From positions 1 through 6,288 of the forward strand of contig DLQV01000218.1 in the NCBI GenBank assembly GCA_002474415.1: a DNA stretch of 6,288 bases. Reading direction: 5' to 3'. Source of the DNA: Lachnospiraceae bacterium UBA7598 (GTDB taxonomy: Bacteria > Bacillota > Clostridia > Lachnospirales > Lachnospiraceae). The notes beneath the pieces are model-generated. The model was not told the DNA's origin, made no database searches, and saw nothing but the letters and a program-made list of their open reading frames with translations. Each line of letters opens with the position of its first letter. Position 1 is the stretch's first letter. The position numbers and the translations under genes were made by a program. This document shows positions 5,688-6,288 of this stretch, in pieces.

Positions 5688-6288
5688 CTATAACAACGGA
5701 AGAAGTGATGTGCCGATCGTATTTGCCGGCATCTGCACTCCAAAATTATCCGCAATGGTGGCCCCGATCACCGCAAATGTATCCTGTGTCGGAAGCGGGC
5801 CGCTTCCCTGATCGGATGGCGAATACAAAAGCAGCGGCACCTGCTCTCTTGTGTGATCCGTCCCTTTGTACGTCGGATCGTTCCCATGGTCCGCCGTGAT
5901 CATCAGCAGATCCTCTTTTTTAAGCAGTGGCATAAGTTCTCCGAGCTTTTTGTCAAACCGCTCAATTTCCTCTCCGTATCCAATCGGATTTCTCCGGTGT
6001 CCCCACAGGGCATCAAAATCGACCAGATTGGTAAAACACAAACCGCAGAAATCGGATTGAGCCAGCGCAATGGTCTGGTCCATCCCATGGACACTGCTGG
6101 TCGAATGCAGACTTTTTGTAATTCCATATCCGTCAAAAATATCATGGATCTTTCCGACTGCCAGCACGTCATATCCGGCTTCCTGAAGCGCATTTAATAC
6201 CGTTGGCCCGGTCGGTTTCAACGCATAATCCCTGCGGTTGCTGGTTCTGACAAACTCGCCTTTTTTCTTTCCCACATACGGGCGGGCG
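5688..6288 (-). CDS. deoB: Phosphopentomutase, C-terminal half (start lies beyond the window)
   Basis: Phosphopentomutase interconverts ribose or deoxyribose 1-phosphate and the 5-phosphate, feeding the sugar of salvaged nucleosides into central metabolism. About 199 codons are present, roughly half of a family protein of about 390 residues. The frame stays open to base 6288, upstream of the GTG at 6275, so that GTG is not the start: the preceding residues ARPYVG continue the family motif. Visible alkaline-phosphatase-superfamily features are [26 protein letters not shown], the metal-binding [23 protein letters not shown] and [10 protein letters not shown], whose Asp and His residues bind the two metal ions. 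The phosphorylated Thr and the first metal ligands lie in the missing part. The gene stops at 5688, 24 bases before add, so both probably form one nucleoside salvage transcript. Confidence 0.95.
   Translation of the reverse strand, partial: ARPYVGKKKGEFVRTSNRRDYALKPTGPTVLNALQEAGYDVLAVGKIHDIFDGYGITKSLHSTSSVHGMDQTIALAQSDFCGLCFTNLVDFDALWGHRRNPIGYGEEIERFDKKLGELMPLLKKEDLLMITADHGNDPTYKGTDHTREQVPLLLYSPSDQGSGPLPTQDTFAVIGATIADNFGVQMPANTIGTSLLPLL

Noticed and set aside
6197..6275. GTG at 6275 as the start of a short 195-residue deoB-like gene.
   Set aside because: The frame is open to the window edge and the upstream codons encode ARPYVG, which continues the conserved phosphopentomutase sequence, so this is a cut gene and not a short one.
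1..6288. Search for a new defence, mobile or secretion system in the window.
   Set aside because: All six genes belong to well-known housekeeping families in a conserved order; no unexplained gene, integrase, toxin, reverse transcriptase or repeat array is present.

Overview
This is ordinary core-genome sequence from a low-to-mid-GC Gram-positive anaerobe, most likely a clostridium of the Lachnospiraceae type. That assignment is an inference from three things: the lepA-hemW-hrcA-grpE gene order, the CIRCE/HrcA heat-shock system, and the protein sequence style (HrcA and GrpE wording, the 'NTDN' variant of adenosine deaminase). All six genes lie on the minus strand, so transcription runs from the right end of the window to the left. 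No tRNA, rRNA, CRISPR array, insertion sequence, phage gene or new multi-gene system was found. The coding density is very high, and no gene-free stretch exceeds about 160 bases.

In order of transcription: (1) 6288-5688, the C-terminal half of phosphopentomutase (deoB), followed after 24 bases by (2) adenosine deaminase (add, 5663-4650). These two form a purine nucleoside/pentose salvage pair. (3) A good sigma-A type promoter (TTGATT-N17-TATAAT) starts in the last codons of add and should drive lepA (4547-2736), the ribosome-associated GTPase EF4. Its leader carries an imperfect hairpin right after the predicted transcription start. (4) hemW (2746-1493), a radical-SAM protein of the heme-chaperone family, overlaps the end of lepA and is probably translationally coupled to it.

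The 156-base region between hemW and hrcA (1337-1492) is the most information-dense part. It contains a 19-bp hairpin that pairs fully only as minus-strand RNA and probably terminates the lepA-hemW transcript. It also holds a sigma-A promoter with a perfect TTGACA box and 17-base spacer nested inside that same hairpin, and a perfect CIRCE operator (TTAGCACTC-N9-GAGTGCTAA). Next come (5) hrcA (1336-275), the heat-shock repressor that binds CIRCE, and 13 bases later (6) the start of grpE (261-1, running off the window), the nucleotide exchange factor of DnaK. The expected continuation is dnaK and dnaJ.

The main annotation decisions are start codons. For hrcA and lepA, longer open frames exist (from 1393 and 4625), but promoter, operator and ribosome-binding-site positions argue for the shorter proteins given here. 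The points most worth a second look are the nested terminator/promoter/operator before hrcA, the lepA leader hairpin, the long charged repeat-containing N-terminus of GrpE, and a roughly 25-residue insertion in HemW.
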